From: Actinomycetota bacterium
GTDB taxonomy: Bacteria; Actinomycetota; Thermoleophilia; Gaiellales; F1-60-MAGs149
DNA: 64,000 nt
Assembly: GCA_016870485.1 (NCBI GenBank)
Contig: VGBM01000004.1
Coordinates: 62,001 to 126,000, forward strand
Direction: 5' to 3'
Shown here: positions 47,513-55,572 of the stretch, piece by piece
Layout of the letters: each line of letters starts with the position of its first letter
How positions within the stretch are numbered: position 1 is the first letter of the stretch
Program-made: the position numbers and the translations under genes
The notes under the pieces: model-generated
What the model saw: only the letters and a program-made list of their open reading frames with translations
Told to the model about the DNA's origin: nothing
Database searches by the model: none

Positions 47513-48810
47513 CCGCGCTCCCGGTTCGCCCGCTGGGAGATGCAGAGGAGGAGCGCCGCGATGGCGAAGTTCGCGGTCACGCTCGAGCCGCCGTACGACA
47601 CGAACGGCAGGGTCAGGCCCGTCAGGGGCAGGAGGCGCACGACGCCGCCGACGATCACGAAGGCCTGGAAGGCGACGGCGACGGCGAGGCCGCTGGCCAG
47701 GAGCTTCGAGAAGCCGTCGTCGGCCTGCGTCGCGATCCGGAAGCCGCGCCACGCGAGCAGCAGGTACAGCAGGATCACGGCGCTGGCCCCCACGAGCCCC
47801 ATCTCGTTGGCGATCACGGAGTAGATGAAGTCGGTCTGGGCGAACGGGATGATCGTGCCGCCCGCGTCGTTGAGGATCAGCCCGCGCCCGAAGCCCGCCC
47901 CCGTGACGCCGCCGTCGGCGATCGTGTAGATCGACTGCGCGATCTGGTACGCCGAGTCCTGCTCGTCCGGCCACGGGTCGAGCCAGCCGTCGATCCGGGT
48001 CTGCACCTGCGGGGCGATCTGCAGGGCGGCGAGCCCGCCGAGCGCGAACAGGCCGAGGCCCGTCCCGACGTAGAGGAGCCGCCCGGTCGCCACGTAGACC
48101 ATCGCGAGGGCGATCACGAACAGGAGCAGCGACGAGCCGAGGTCGTTCATCGCGACCAGGAGCACGAGTGCCGCGCCGGCGAGGATCAGGAGCGGCAGGG
48201 CGTGGCGCAGGGCGGGGATCCCGACCCCGAGGACGCGCCGCGCGGGCGCGGCGAGGACCTCGCGCCGCTCGCGCAGGTAGCCGGCGAGGAAGACGACGAG
48301 CAGGATCTTCGCGAACTCGCCCGGCTGGATCTGCAGGCCGGCGGCGCGGATCCAGAGCCGCGCCCCGTTGACCTCGGTGCCCACGACGATCGTGACGAGG
48401 AGCAGCGCGACGGCCAGCGCGCCGCACGTGTACCGCAGCGACTCGAGTCGCCGGATATCGCGGAAGGCGACGGCGACGGCCACGAACAGGCCGAGCCCGA
48501 GGGCGATCCAGAGGCCCTGGTCGCGGGCCAGGTCCGGGTCGATGCGGTGGATCTCGATCAGCCCGATGGCGGCGAGCACGGCCGTGATCGGCAGCACGTA
48601 CGGGTCGGCGTCGGGCAGGTACAGGCGCAACGCCACGTGCGCGGCGAGGTACGCGGCGGCGAACAGCGCGGCGGCGATCAGGGGCGACCACGAGAGCGCC
48701 TCGGCGCGGGCGATCTGGACGGCCGCGAATCCCGCCGTGGTGATCAGGAGCGCGAGCGCGATCAGCGCGAGCTCGCGGTTGCGGGCGGGCAGGCGGAGGA
48801 GCGCGTTCAC
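47509..48810 (-). CDS. rodA: SEDS-family glycosyltransferase RodA/FtsW
   Basis: 433-residue polytopic peptidoglycan polymerase with about ten helices. Family motifs: QIQPGEFAKILLVVFLA, MNDLGSSLLLFVI, FIYSVIANEMGLVGA and LPLTGLTLPFVSYGGSS. The SEDS catalytic Asp lies in the extracytoplasmic loop after the first motifs. It is paired with the class B PBP just downstream, as in the Rod system; FtsW and RodA are hard to tell apart by motif alone, and the gene order favours RodA. GTG start overlaps pstP by 4 bp. Confidence 0.92.
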   Translation of the reverse strand: MNALLRLPARNRELALIALALLITTAGFAAVQIARAEALSWSPLIAAALFAAAYLAAHVALRLYLPDADPYVLPITAVLAAIGLIEIHRIDPDLARDQGLWIALGLGLFVAVAVAFRDIRRLESLRYTCGALAVALLLVTIVVGTEVNGARLWIRAAGLQIQPGEFAKILLVVFLAGYLRERREVLAAPARRVLGVGIPALRHALPLLILAGAALVLLVAMNDLGSSLLLFVIALAMVYVATGRLLYVGTGLGLFALGGLAALQIAPQVQTRIDGWLDPWPDEQDSAYQIAQSIYTIADGGVTGAGFGRGLILNDAGGTIIPFAQTDFIYSVIANEMGLVGASAVILLYLLLAWRGFRIATQADDGFSKLLASGLAVAVAFQAFVIVGGVVRLLPLTGLTLPFVSYGGSSVTANFAIAALLLCISQRANRERG

Positions 48811-49961
48811 GGCGTCGTCGCGGGCGTGGCCAGCCACGGCGCGGAGGCGAGCAGGTCGTCGACGCGCCCGTCGGCGCTCGCCCGCGACCCGATCCGCTGG
48901 TCGAGCAGGGCGGCGCGCGCCTCCGCGTCGAGGGCGGCGGCCTGGACGGCGGTGACGCGGACGGGGCGGTAGAGCGTCACGTCGGCGGTGATCTCGACGG
49001 GCAGGCCCTGGTAGACGGCGACCATGCCGTCGTCGGTCGCGCCGACGAAGTGCGCCCACTGGAGGCCCGCGGCGACGACGACGGCGACGGCGATCCCGAG
49101 CGCCGCGAGGGCGGCGGCCACGAGGGCGCCGCGCCCGCGGCGGCGGCCGCGGGCCTCTGCCGTGCGCGGCGGAGCGGCCCCCGCCCCGGCCAGCGAGGCC
49201 GCGCTCGCCGGGATGATCGTCGGGCCGGAGCGCTCCGGCTCCGTGTCCTCCTCGCCGCGCTCGCCGATCCGCACGAGCACGACGGTCACGTTGTCCTCGC
49301 CGCCCGCCCCGTTGGCGGCCTGCACGAGCTCCCGCGCGCGCTCGGGCAGCGGGCCCGGCCCCCCGACGATGCGGCCGATCTCGCCGTCACCGACCATCCC
49401 GGTCAGCCCGTCGGAGCAGAGCAGGAGCACGTCGCCCGCCTGCGGGACGAGCCGCACGACGTCGACCTCGACGCCCGGCTCGGCGCCGAGGGCCCGCGTA
49501 ATCACGGAGCGCTGCGGGTGCCGCTCGGCCTCGGCGGGCGTCAGCGCCCCGCGGCGGATCAGCTCGGCGACGAGCGAGTGGTCATCCGTCACCTGCCGCA
49601 GGCGGCCGTCGCGCAGGAGGTAGGCGCGCGAGTCGCCGACGTGGGCGATGACGAGCTCGTCGCGGGTCACCAAGGCGGTGGTCGTGGTGGTGCCCATCCC
49701 CGCCAGCGAGGCGTCCGCCTGGGCGGCCGTGTGGATGCGGTTGTTGACGTCCTCCAGGGCGGCCACGAGGTCGTCGACGCCGCCGGCGAAGCCGTACAGG
49801 GTGGCGACGGCCATCGCGCTCGCGACCTCGCCCGCACGGGCCCCGCCCATGCCGTCCGCCACCGCGAAGACGGGGTCGCTGAGCAGGAGGGCGTCCTCGT
49901 TCGACTGGCGCAGCCGGCCGACGTCCGTGCAGGCACCCGTCTCGCGCACGGTCAGCGGCAT
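48807..49961 (-). CDS. pstP: PP2C-family Ser/Thr phosphatase, PstP-like
   Basis: 384 residues. The cytoplasmic PP2C domain has DVGRLRQSNEDALL, VFAVADGMGGARAGEVAS (metal Asp), HVGDSRAYLLRDG, VTDDHSLVAELIRRG, LCSDGLTGMVGD and GGEDNVTVVLVR. A Pro/Ala linker and one membrane helix (about 283-305) lead to a small extracytoplasmic domain. It reverses the phosphorylation by PknB and the second kinase. Start ATG overlaps the FHA gene by 1 bp. Confidence 0.93.
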   Translation of the reverse strand: MPLTVRETGACTDVGRLRQSNEDALLLSDPVFAVADGMGGARAGEVASAMAVATLYGFAGGVDDLVAALEDVNNRIHTAAQADASLAGMGTTTTTALVTRDELVIAHVGDSRAYLLRDGRLRQVTDDHSLVAELIRRGALTPAEAERHPQRSVITRALGAEPGVEVDVVRLVPQAGDVLLLCSDGLTGMVGDGEIGRIVGGPGPLPERARELVQAANGAGGEDNVTVVLVRIGERGEEDTEPERSGPTIIPASAASLAGAGAAPPRTAEARGRRRGRGALVAAALAALGIAVAVVVAAGLQWAHFVGATDDGMVAVYQGLPVEITADVTLYRPVRVTAVQAAALDAEARAALLDQRIGSRASADGRVDDLLASAPWLATPATTP

Positions 49962-50458
49962 CAGGCGCCCCCGGCCTCGTAGACCATCCGGGTCGAGCCG
50001 ATCGCGACCTCGTCGCCGTCGTCGAGCGCCGTCTCGGCCGCGATCCGCTCGCCGTTGACGAACGTGCCGTTGGTGGAGCCGAGGTCGATCACGGTCGGGG
50101 CGTCACCCCGCACCCGTACGAGCGCGTGCCGGGCCGAGACGAAGCCATCGCCCTCGAGCAGGGCCTGGGCGGCCGGGTCGCGGCCGATCAGGACCTCGGG
50201 CGCGTCGAGGACGATCGCGGCGCCGGGCGGCAGGACGTCGCTGGCGAGGACGAGGAGCCGTCCGGGTCGGGCGGGCGCCGCCGCCGGGACGGGCGTCGGC
50301 CGCGGGCCGGGCGCGTCGAAGCCCTGCCCGGGACGCAGGATCATGCTCTCCTGGGCGCCGCGCACGTCGCGCACCGCAGTGCGTGCGATGCGCCAGATGA
50401 ACACGTAGAGGAGGACCAGGACCGCGATCCTCAGGAGGAGCAGCGCCTGGTCGACCAC
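49961..50458 (-). CDS. fhaB: FHA-domain membrane protein, FhaB/FipA-like
   Basis: 165 residues. An N-terminal helix (LLLLRIAVLVLLYVFIWRIA) anchors the protein; a short Pro-rich linker is followed by one FHA domain, LIGRDPAAQALLEGDGFVSARHALV and IDLGSTNGTFVNGERI, carrying the R-S-H and N residues that bind phosphothreonine. The GTG start is 4 bp after the fhaA stop. In mycobacteria FhaB (FipA) binds phosphorylated partners of PknA/PknB and links to division and wall synthesis. Confidence 0.9.
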   Translation of the reverse strand: MVDQALLLLRIAVLVLLYVFIWRIARTAVRDVRGAQESMILRPGQGFDAPGPRPTPVPAAAPARPGRLLVLASDVLPPGAAIVLDAPEVLIGRDPAAQALLEGDGFVSARHALVRVRGDAPTVIDLGSTNGTFVNGERIAAETALDDGDEVAIGSTRMVYEAGGA

Positions 50459-50462
50459 GGAC

Positions 50463-51356
50463 TCAGCCGGGTCGCCGCTCGATCCGCAGCGTGCTCGTGC
50501 CCACGGTGATCTCGTCGCCCTCGCCGACCGGCTCGCGGCGGATGCGCCGACCGTTCACGAGGGTGCCGTTCGTGGAGTCGAGGTCGCGGATCGCGAAGCC
50601 CTCGCCGTCGCGGCCGAACTCGGCGTGGCGGCGCGAGACGTTGCCGTCGGCGAGGCTGATGTCGCAGTCCTTCGAGCGACCGATCACGATCGCGGCGTCG
50701 CCGATCGGCACCTCGCCGGCGGGCCAGATGAGGACCCAGCGGTCCACCGCCGCGGGCGCGGGGGCGGGCGGCGGGGGCGGCGCGGCCGGGGTCGCGGCGG
50801 CCGGGGTGCCGGTGGCGAGCGGGTCCTCATCCGAGAAGGGGTCGACGACGGGGGCCGCCGAGGGCGGCGGGGCCGCGGGGGCCGCGGCCGCCGGGGCCGC
50901 CGGAGCGATGGGCGCGACCGGCGCGGCCTCGAACTCCTCGGGCAGCGAGACGCCGGGCGGCGGCGCGTCGGAGGCGACGGGCGGCGGCGTCTCCTCCATC
51001 TCGGTGGCGATGCCGAACGTGCCGACGTCGAGCTCGTCGGCGGTCTCGATCAGGACGCGGGCGCGGCCCGGCAGCGCGTAGCCCTCACGGCGGGCGTGCT
51101 CGGTCAGGTAGCCGGCCAGCTCCGTGCGCAGCCGCGCCTCGTAGGCGAGGAACTGCTCGCGGTCGGCGGGCGCGAGGAAGACGGTGTAGACGTTCGGGAC
51201 GTAGACCTGCGACACGGAGATGACCTTGTGGTCATCCATCTCCCTGGCCAGCTTGCGCGCGAGCTCGACGGGCTGGACGTGGGAGCGGAACGTGCGGCCG
51301 ATGCCGCCCTCGAAGACGCCCTCCAGGCGGCTCTCGATCCGTCGCAGGAAACCCAT
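50463..51356 (-). CDS. fhaA: FhaA-like protein: DUF3662 domain plus FHA domain
   Basis: 297 residues. The N-terminal DUF3662 domain (MGFLRRIESRLEGVFEGGIGRTFRSHVQPVELARKLAREMDDHK, residues 1-120) is the FhaA N-terminal fold. Then comes a Pro/Ala-rich linker (about 125-205) and a C-terminal FHA domain with IVIGRSKDCDISLADGNVSRRHAEF and DLDSTNGTLVNGRRI. In M. tuberculosis FhaA binds phosphorylated MviN and restrains wall synthesis. Here it follows a kinase gene by 26 bp and precedes fhaB. Confidence 0.92.
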   Translation of the reverse strand: MGFLRRIESRLEGVFEGGIGRTFRSHVQPVELARKLAREMDDHKVISVSQVYVPNVYTVFLAPADREQFLAYEARLRTELAGYLTEHARREGYALPGRARVLIETADELDVGTFGIATEMEETPPPVASDAPPPGVSLPEEFEAAPVAPIAPAAPAAAAPAAPPPSAAPVVDPFSDEDPLATGTPAAATPAAPPPPPAPAPAAVDRWVLIWPAGEVPIGDAAIVIGRSKDCDISLADGNVSRRHAEFGRDGEGFAIRDLDSTNGTLVNGRRIRREPVGEGDEITVGTSTLRIERRPG

Positions 51357-51382
51357 TCAGCTGATCCTCCGGTCGCTTTCCG

Positions 51383-53200
51383 TCACGCGGACGACGCGTC
51401 CGAGGCGCCCTCTGCCCGGCGTGACCGCACCAGGATCACTATACCTGCCGCCCCTGCGCCCCCCAGGGTCGCGAGCGGGCTCCAGAGCCCGCCCGAAAGG
51501 GCGTAGCCGATGGCGAGCGTGGCGAGGGCGTCGCCCCCGAGCCAGAGCCCGGCGGCGATCAGGAGCGGCCGGCCCTGCGCCTGCCAGAGCGCGGGCGCGG
51601 TGACGGCGAGGGCGGCCCAGACGACCGCGAGGAGCAGCGGGCCGATGCCGACGGCGGCGGCCACCATGGCGGGCGTCGTGATCGGGTCCTCGAGGCCGGC
51701 CACGGCGCGGGCCAGCCCGTCCGGGTCGGCGAGGGGCACGGGCGCCCAGCCCACGCCGGCGAGCCCGAGCCCGACGCCGGCGGCGAGGCCGCCCATCGCG
51801 CCGAGCGCGCCGCGCACCCAGGAGCGGCTCGCGGTGCCCGCGACGAGCGGGTAGACGGCGCCCGCGAAGACGAGCGCGCAGACGGGGGCGAGCGCGGGCA
51901 GGAGCACGCGACGGCCGTCGCGGGCCATCAGCCCGACCCAGAGCAGGGCCGCCAGGGCCCCGGCGGGCACCAGTCCGAGCGCGAGGTTGCCGAGCAGCGG
52001 CAGCCCCGCCGCGAGCACGAGCGCCCCGGCGACGAGCGGCAGGCGCAGCGCGATCACGGCCGCCAGAAGGCCGATCGCGAGCGGCCAGGCGGTCGGGTAG
52101 AACGGCATCGCGCCGAGCAGCACGACGGCACCGGCGGCCGTCACCCCGGACGGCCAGTACGGGGCGACGCGGCGGATGGCGACCGCGACCTGCGACTCCG
52201 CGGACGGGGCCCAGCGGTCGCGCGGCCGCTCCTCGGCGGAGGCCTCGTCGGACGGTTCCGGGACGGCGCGCAGCCAGCGCTGGCGCAGGTTGACGCGCGG
52301 CTCGGCGAGCTCCACGGGCTTGCGCACCGACGGGTCGTCGTCGCGCTCCCCGCGCTCGAGGGCGATCGCGCCGCGCAAAAGCGCGTCGCGCAGCTGCCCC
52401 GGCATCGGGCGGCGCTGGTCGTCCGGCTCGAGCGCGCGGTCGATCATCTGCGTCACCACGCGGGGCAGGTCGGGGCGCTCGTCCGTCAGGCTGAGGCGCA
52501 CCGTGCGGTGCTTCTCGGCCAGCTCGACGGGGCTCTTCGAGCGGTACGGGTTGCGGCGCGTGAGGGCCTCGTAGGCCACGAGCGCCGCGGCCCAGACGTC
52601 GATCGCGCTGGTCTGCAGCTCGCCGCGGACCTGCTCGGGCGCCATGTACGAGAGGGTGCCGAGAAGGCTCTCGTCGACGGTCGCGTCCGGGCTGTCGATC
52701 AGGGCGATGCCGAAGTCCGTCAGCTTGAGGATGCCGTCCTCGCGCAGCAGGATGTTGCCCGGCTTGACGTCGCGGTGGATGACGCCGCGGGCGTGGGCGT
52801 GCTCGAGGGCGTCGCAGACGGCGGCGACGGCGCGCAGGATCTCCGGCTCCTCGAGGCGGCGCTCCTTCAGCACCACCGACAGGTCGTTGCCCCGGACCAG
52901 CTCGAAGGCGACGAAGATGTAGTGCTCGTCCTCGGCGCTGCCGACCATGCGCACGATCGCGCCGTGGTCGAGCGAGCTCGCGACGCGCATCTCGCGGCGG
53001 GCGCGGCGACGCAGCTTCTCCTCGGCGGGGATCGCTTTCAGGGCGACCCGCTCGCCGGTGACGAGGTCCTCGGCCTCGAAGACGGTGGCGCTGCCGCCGA
53101 TGCCGATCGTCTCGACGATTCGGTAGCGCTCTGCGACGACGCCCTCCGGGAAGAGGGGCGGGACCCCGCGCGGGGCGGTGCGCAGCGGGCGGACGGTCAT
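51383..53200 (-). CDS. Ser/Thr protein kinase with polytopic membrane C-terminus
   Basis: 605 residues; the ATG at 53198-53200 gives a normal kinase N-terminus (RYRIVETIGIGGSATVFEAEDL). Kinase: VALKAIP, HARGVIHRDVKPGNILL, TDFGIALIDSP, LGTLSYMAPEQVRGE. After about residue 345 the sequence turns into 8-10 hydrophobic segments (for example GVTAAGAVVLLGAMPFYPTAWPLAIG and LAGVGWAPVPLADPDG), with no PASTA repeats. It is the first gene of the operon running to ddl and occupies the place of pknA in other actinobacteria. The membrane part could sense lipid or membrane state. Confidence 0.85.
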   Translation of the reverse strand: MTVRPLRTAPRGVPPLFPEGVVAERYRIVETIGIGGSATVFEAEDLVTGERVALKAIPAEEKLRRRARREMRVASSLDHGAIVRMVGSAEDEHYIFVAFELVRGNDLSVVLKERRLEEPEILRAVAAVCDALEHAHARGVIHRDVKPGNILLREDGILKLTDFGIALIDSPDATVDESLLGTLSYMAPEQVRGELQTSAIDVWAAALVAYEALTRRNPYRSKSPVELAEKHRTVRLSLTDERPDLPRVVTQMIDRALEPDDQRRPMPGQLRDALLRGAIALERGERDDDPSVRKPVELAEPRVNLRQRWLRAVPEPSDEASAEERPRDRWAPSAESQVAVAIRRVAPYWPSGVTAAGAVVLLGAMPFYPTAWPLAIGLLAAVIALRLPLVAGALVLAAGLPLLGNLALGLVPAGALAALLWVGLMARDGRRVLLPALAPVCALVFAGAVYPLVAGTASRSWVRGALGAMGGLAAGVGLGLAGVGWAPVPLADPDGLARAVAGLEDPITTPAMVAAAVGIGPLLLAVVWAALAVTAPALWQAQGRPLLIAAGLWLGGDALATLAIGYALSGGLWSPLATLGGAGAAGIVILVRSRRAEGASDASSA

Positions 53201-53281
53201 GCGCGGAAGCGGCCGTCCCACGCAGGAGCGGGTGATAATGTGGCGAAACGGGTTTCTCGCACGGCTTTCCGTACGCCGCCC

Positions 53282-54451
53282 ATGCCTGCTTTCCTCTCCT
53301 TTTTCGACGACGAGTACGACGAGTCCCGGGCCGAGCGCGAGCCGCGTGGCCGGGGCTCCACCCCGGGCGCCCCGCGCGGCAAGGGCGCGCAGCGGCTGCT
53401 CGTCCTCGTCGTCGGGATCCTGATCGTCCTCGTCGCCGGGTTCTTCCTCGTGCAGCGCTGCCAGCGCGACCGCGAGGTCTCCGCCTACCAGGGCTACGTC
53501 CAGACGGCCAACGAGGTCGCCAAGGCCTCCGCCACCGTCGGGTCCGAGTTCTCCGCGGCGATCCTGACCGCCGGCCAGACCCCGGACGGCCTCAACCAGG
53601 CCCTGCAGCGGCAGATCCAGACCCAACAGCAGGCCGCGCGCAACGCCGAGTCGATCGAGGCCCCCGACGGCACGAAGGCCTACCAGCCGTTCCTCGTGCA
53701 GTCGATGCAGTACCGCGTGAGCGGCCTGCAGGGCACGCAGAAGGCGCTGCAGGCGGCGTTCGACGCCGCCGGCACGACGGGGCAGGTCCCGCTCGAGCAG
53801 GCCGCCGCGGTGGCCGCCACCTTCCAGCGGCTGATCGCCTCCGACGTCGTCTACACGGACTCCTACCAGGACCCCGTCAAGGGCGCCCTGGCGGAGCGCT
53901 CGATCAACGCCACGGTTGAGAACTCCCGGTTCGTCGATCCGAAGCTGATCGAGTTCGCCGCGCCGCAGCGCATGCAGTCGATCCTCAACGCCCTACTCGG
54001 CGGCGTGCCCGCCGACAACGGGGACGGCGGCGAGTCGGCGGACGGCACGACCCCGGCCGACGGCCAGCTGCACGGCACCACCCTGATCTCGGCCGTCTTC
54101 GTACCGGGCCAGAACCAGCTCGACCCGTCGATCGTCAACGAGGTCGACAGCGGTAACACCATGGCCTTCGCCGTCACCGTCCAGAACTCGGGCGACGCGA
54201 CCGAGGTCGCGATCAGGATCAACGTCACGCTGCGCGCGAAAGGCATGGACGACCGAACCCTCCCGACCGGCGAGATCACCACGCTCGACCCGGGCGCCGA
54301 GGGCACCGTCGAGATCCCGTTCGGCCTCTCCGACATCGTCTTCGACGACGTCGTCACCGCCAAGGTGACCGTGGAGAAGGTGCCGGGCGAGGAGAACGTC
54401 GACAACAACATCGGCGTCTACGAGATCCAGTTCCGGCTCCAGCCCGCCTAG
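53282..54451 (+). CDS. Membrane-anchored CARDB-like protein
   Basis: 389 residues. Cytoplasmic acidic N-terminus (FLSFFDDEYDESRAERE), one helix (LLVLVVGILIVLVAGFFLV, about 40-58), a long helical extracytoplasmic part with Gln/Ala-rich coiled coil (LQRQIQTQQQAARNAESI) and a C-terminal Ig-like CARDB-type domain (AFAVTVQNSGDATEVAIRI ... EENVDNNIGVYEIQF). Divergent from the polytopic kinase gene across 81 bp, which hold GATAAT at about 53231. A role as envelope partner of the kinase operon is inference. Confidence 0.65.
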   Translation: MPAFLSFFDDEYDESRAEREPRGRGSTPGAPRGKGAQRLLVLVVGILIVLVAGFFLVQRCQRDREVSAYQGYVQTANEVAKASATVGSEFSAAILTAGQTPDGLNQALQRQIQTQQQAARNAESIEAPDGTKAYQPFLVQSMQYRVSGLQGTQKALQAAFDAAGTTGQVPLEQAAAVAATFQRLIASDVVYTDSYQDPVKGALAERSINATVENSRFVDPKLIEFAAPQRMQSILNALLGGVPADNGDGGESADGTTPADGQLHGTTLISAVFVPGQNQLDPSIVNEVDSGNTMAFAVTVQNSGDATEVAIRINVTLRAKGMDDRTLPTGEITTLDPGAEGTVEIPFGLSDIVFDDVVTAKVTVEKVPGEENVDNNIGVYEIQFRLQPA

Positions 54452-54464
54452 GGGCCGCGGGCGG

Positions 54465-54953
54465 GTGGCCGTCGACACGGAGACCGCGGTCGCGCTCCTG
54501 CTCGGGATCGCCGGCCTCGTCCTCGCGCTGGCCGCCCTCGTGGTCGCGGTGCGGACGGCGCGCTGGGCCGGCCGCCTGCGACGCGCCGAGCAGGCGCTCC
54601 TCGACGGCGAGCCGGTCGACCTCGTCGAGTTCGCGGTCGGCATGCAGGCGCGGATGGAGCGCCTCGAGGACGACGGCGAGAAGCTGCGCCACGAGGTCGT
54701 CTCTGCGCTCGGCCAGCTCGACGTGCTCCTGCGCCGGCGCGCGATCTTCCGCTACGACGCCACCGCGGAGGACGAGGGGCGCCGCTCGAGCTCCCTGGCC
54801 CTGCTCGACCGCAACGGCTCCGGCATCGTGATCAGCTCGGTCCACGCGGGCTCGACGACCAGCATCTTCGTGAAGGACGTGCTGCGCGGGGCGGCCGGCT
54901 CGATCGCCCTCACGCCCGAGGAGGAGCAGGCGATCCAGATCGCGCTGCGCTGA
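54465..54953 (+). CDS. DUF4446 family protein
   Basis: 162 residues: N-terminal membrane helix (AVALLLGIAGLVLALAALVVAV), a coiled-coil stretch (MQARMERLEDDGEKLRHEVVSAL), and a C-terminal domain RYDATAEDEGRRSSSLALLDRNGSGIVISSVHAGSTTSIFVKDVL, which has the DUF4446 pattern (RYDAF.D.GG..S.alALLD). The family is common near the origin of Gram-positives and has no known function. GTG start 13 bp after the CARDB-like gene, probably the same operon. Confidence 0.78.
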   Translation: MAVDTETAVALLLGIAGLVLALAALVVAVRTARWAGRLRRAEQALLDGEPVDLVEFAVGMQARMERLEDDGEKLRHEVVSALGQLDVLLRRRAIFRYDATAEDEGRRSSSLALLDRNGSGIVISSVHAGSTTSIFVKDVLRGAAGSIALTPEEEQAIQIALR

Positions 54954-54979
54954 GGGCGCCTGCTACCCTCGAAGCCAGG

Positions 54980-55525
54980 ATGGCTGGCAGCGTGCTCGTG
55001 CTCAACGCGACGTACGAGCCCCTCAACGTGACCAGCGTCTGGCGGGCCTGCAGCCTGATCCTGTCCCGGAAGGCCGAGGTGCTCGAGGCGCACCCCGACC
55101 GCACGATCAACTCGCCGTCGACGTCCCTGCCGCACCCGGTGGTGATCCGGCTCGTGTCGTACGTCAAGGTGCCGCGCTTCACGTCGCGGCGCATCACGCG
55201 CCGCGCCCTGTTCGCGCGCGACGCCCACACCTGCCAGTACTGCGGCAGCGGCGCCCGCCTGACGCTCGACCACGTGGTGCCCCGCTCCCGCGGCGGCGCC
55301 TCGTCGTGGGAGAACGTCGTCACGGCCTGCGCGCCGTGCAACCTGCGCAAGGGCGACCGCCTGCCGCACGAGGCGGACATGCCTCTGGGGCGGGCGCCGC
55401 GCGCCCCCCACCCGGACCTCTACCTGACCCTCGGCACGGCGACGATCCCGGCGGTCTGGCACCCGTACCTGCCGTCGGCGGGCGGCGCACCCGAGGCGGA
55501 GCCCGAGCTGCCGCTCGTGGCCTGA
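54980..55525 (+). CDS. HNH endonuclease domain protein
   Basis: 181 residues. N-terminal domain (VLVLNATYEPLNVTSVWRACSLILSRKAEVLEA, 5-37) is typical of the RE_HNH group, followed by the HNH zinc domain CQYCGSG, LDHVVPRSRGGASSWENVVTACAPCNLRKGDR. The pattern C-x2-C, LDHVxPRSRGG, W-N, C-x2-CN-x-RKG is complete. This small family is conserved as a housekeeping protein in actinobacteria and cyanobacteria, with no established target. It is not accompanied by a methylase. Confidence 0.88.
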   Translation: MAGSVLVLNATYEPLNVTSVWRACSLILSRKAEVLEAHPDRTINSPSTSLPHPVVIRLVSYVKVPRFTSRRITRRALFARDAHTCQYCGSGARLTLDHVVPRSRGGASSWENVVTACAPCNLRKGDRLPHEADMPLGRAPRAPHPDLYLTLGTATIPAVWHPYLPSAGGAPEAEPELPLVA

Positions 55526-55572
55526 GCGGCCCGCCGGGCCGCCCGCGAGCCCGTGCTACCGTCGCCGCGACC

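Noticed and set aside
47513..48691. Upstream extension of pbpA to 871 residues
   Set aside because: The extra part is a frame-shifted shadow of rodA; the true start overlaps the rodA stop as GTGA.
54980..55525. HNH gene as part of a restriction-modification or defence system
   Set aside because: No methyltransferase, helicase or other defence gene is adjacent, and the family is a housekeeping type in actinobacteria.
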